NCBI RefSeq assembly: GCF_002443255.2
Contig: NW_019211457.1
Location: forward strand, 34,788,105 to 34,852,104
DNA: 64,000 bases
Direction: 5' to 3'
From: Varroa destructor
Lineage: Eukaryota > Arthropoda > Arachnida > Mesostigmata > Varroidae
The notes under the pieces were generated by a model, which saw nothing but the letters and a program-made list of their open reading frames with translations, was not told the origin of the DNA and made no database searches. Made by a program: the position numbers and the translations under genes. This document shows positions 63,251-64,000 of this stretch, piece by piece (position 1 is the stretch's first letter; every line of letters begins with the position of its first letter).

Positions 63251-64000
63251 TGGATATGCTTATCATAAGCGATTGACTTCGGTTTGGCCAAGAGGCCATG
63301 CCCTGCAAATGCGAGTCTTCGACCGCCTCATCGATCGTATTAATATTTGCCATCTTTTCTCTATACTAATTGCATTTGATGACCGCGCAATTCTTGTCGG
63401 ACGAAGCTATTCTGTTTTTGAAGTTATAAAACTAACGTAGCTGTCTACAACAATAGGAACAAACAAATGCCTTGACCTGGCATTGTGGCGATGGTTACCA
63501 TGATAACTATTAGTGGAACTTTACCTATGGAGCGAAAATGTGTGCAGCAAATGGTATGCTTTTTCACTGCGGAAGCCCTTGACGACAAGGTACATGTATA
63601 TATACACATATAAATGAAAAGCCTGCGTATATGTGACGTAGATTTAATTACTTGCCCTGTTTTGCCTTTTTCCCTAAGGGAAGGATAACCAACGTCAGCT
63701 TTTACTAGTTACCAAGTATGTAACGCCTACGGCCTAATAGTAGATATCTTAACCGCCCCGCTTTATGTTGTCGCTGTTGTTGCTGCCATGGCTGTGAAGA
63801 AGTGAAGGCTCTAAAAACAGATAAACTTTATGGACGAGAGGCTTTCAGAAGGAAAAAGGTTTTGAAAAAGCTTACCATCTGATTACCATGTCGAGCGCTG
63901 TTTTGTAGGCAGTGTAAAGTGTGGTGGCTTTTTCTTTGCACTAAATGGTAGCAGTAGACCACAGTGGCAGCGGAACAACGACGAATATGAGGTATAAAAC
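63251..64000. other. No gene recognised
   Basis: Mixed sequence; a TG/TA-rich palindromic patch lies near 63594-63610. No frame of note. Confidence 0.6.

Noticed and set aside
1..64000. CRISPR arrays, bacterial operons, rRNA genes, phage modules
   Set aside because: No regularly spaced direct repeats with unique spacers, no tightly packed co-directional genes and no rRNA-like segments were seen anywhere.

Overview
The window reads as non-coding eukaryotic chromosomal DNA, most likely from an animal. Open reading frames are short and scattered over all six frames. The longest run about 120 to 153 codons, which is roughly what chance gives in 64 kb of moderately AT-rich DNA. There is no operon-like packing and no run of ribosome-binding sites. 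Mononucleotide, TA and trinucleotide tracts are frequent. The only recognisable protein remains are two decayed mariner (Tc1/mariner superfamily, DD34D) transposases. Mariners are typical of animals and abundant in arthropods, so an arthropod is my best guess; the sequence does not fix the species.

Layout. 1-18 kb is mostly featureless, with one possible piggyBac-like transposase tail near 3.5-3.85 kb, several hairpins and a TA palindrome. At 18.68-19.35 kb (minus strand) is mariner relic 1. It keeps two of three catalytic aspartates, and the third has become Asn. At 26.44-27.12 kb (minus strand) is mariner relic 2. It keeps the first and third catalytic positions, but the second has become Arg, and it has lost about 30 codons internally. 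Between and around them are a few weak exon-like stretches (20.43-20.61, 21.54-21.74 and 24.05-24.39 kb). 28-51 kb is largely empty, with a 15-bp perfect hairpin at 36.86 kb, a weak mariner-end-like match at 41.2 kb and a better solitary mariner-type end at 47.41 kb. 51-63 kb holds GC- and CpG-richer patches. The best is 52.64-53.72 kb, which looks like a promoter with an untranslated first exon (CRE palindrome, NRF1-like site, consensus-like splice donor). Near 63.2 kb is a compact array of repeated and inverted TACTAGACTATATAT units.

No functional pathway can be assembled from this window. The firm content is two independently decayed transposons in the same orientation about 7.7 kb apart, plus simple repeats and hairpins. 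Every single-exon coding call is weak and marked so. I did not find a convincing new biological system. The items most worth a check are the CpG-rich promoter-like block, the 15-bp hairpin, the 63.2-kb repeat cluster and the piggyBac-like tail.
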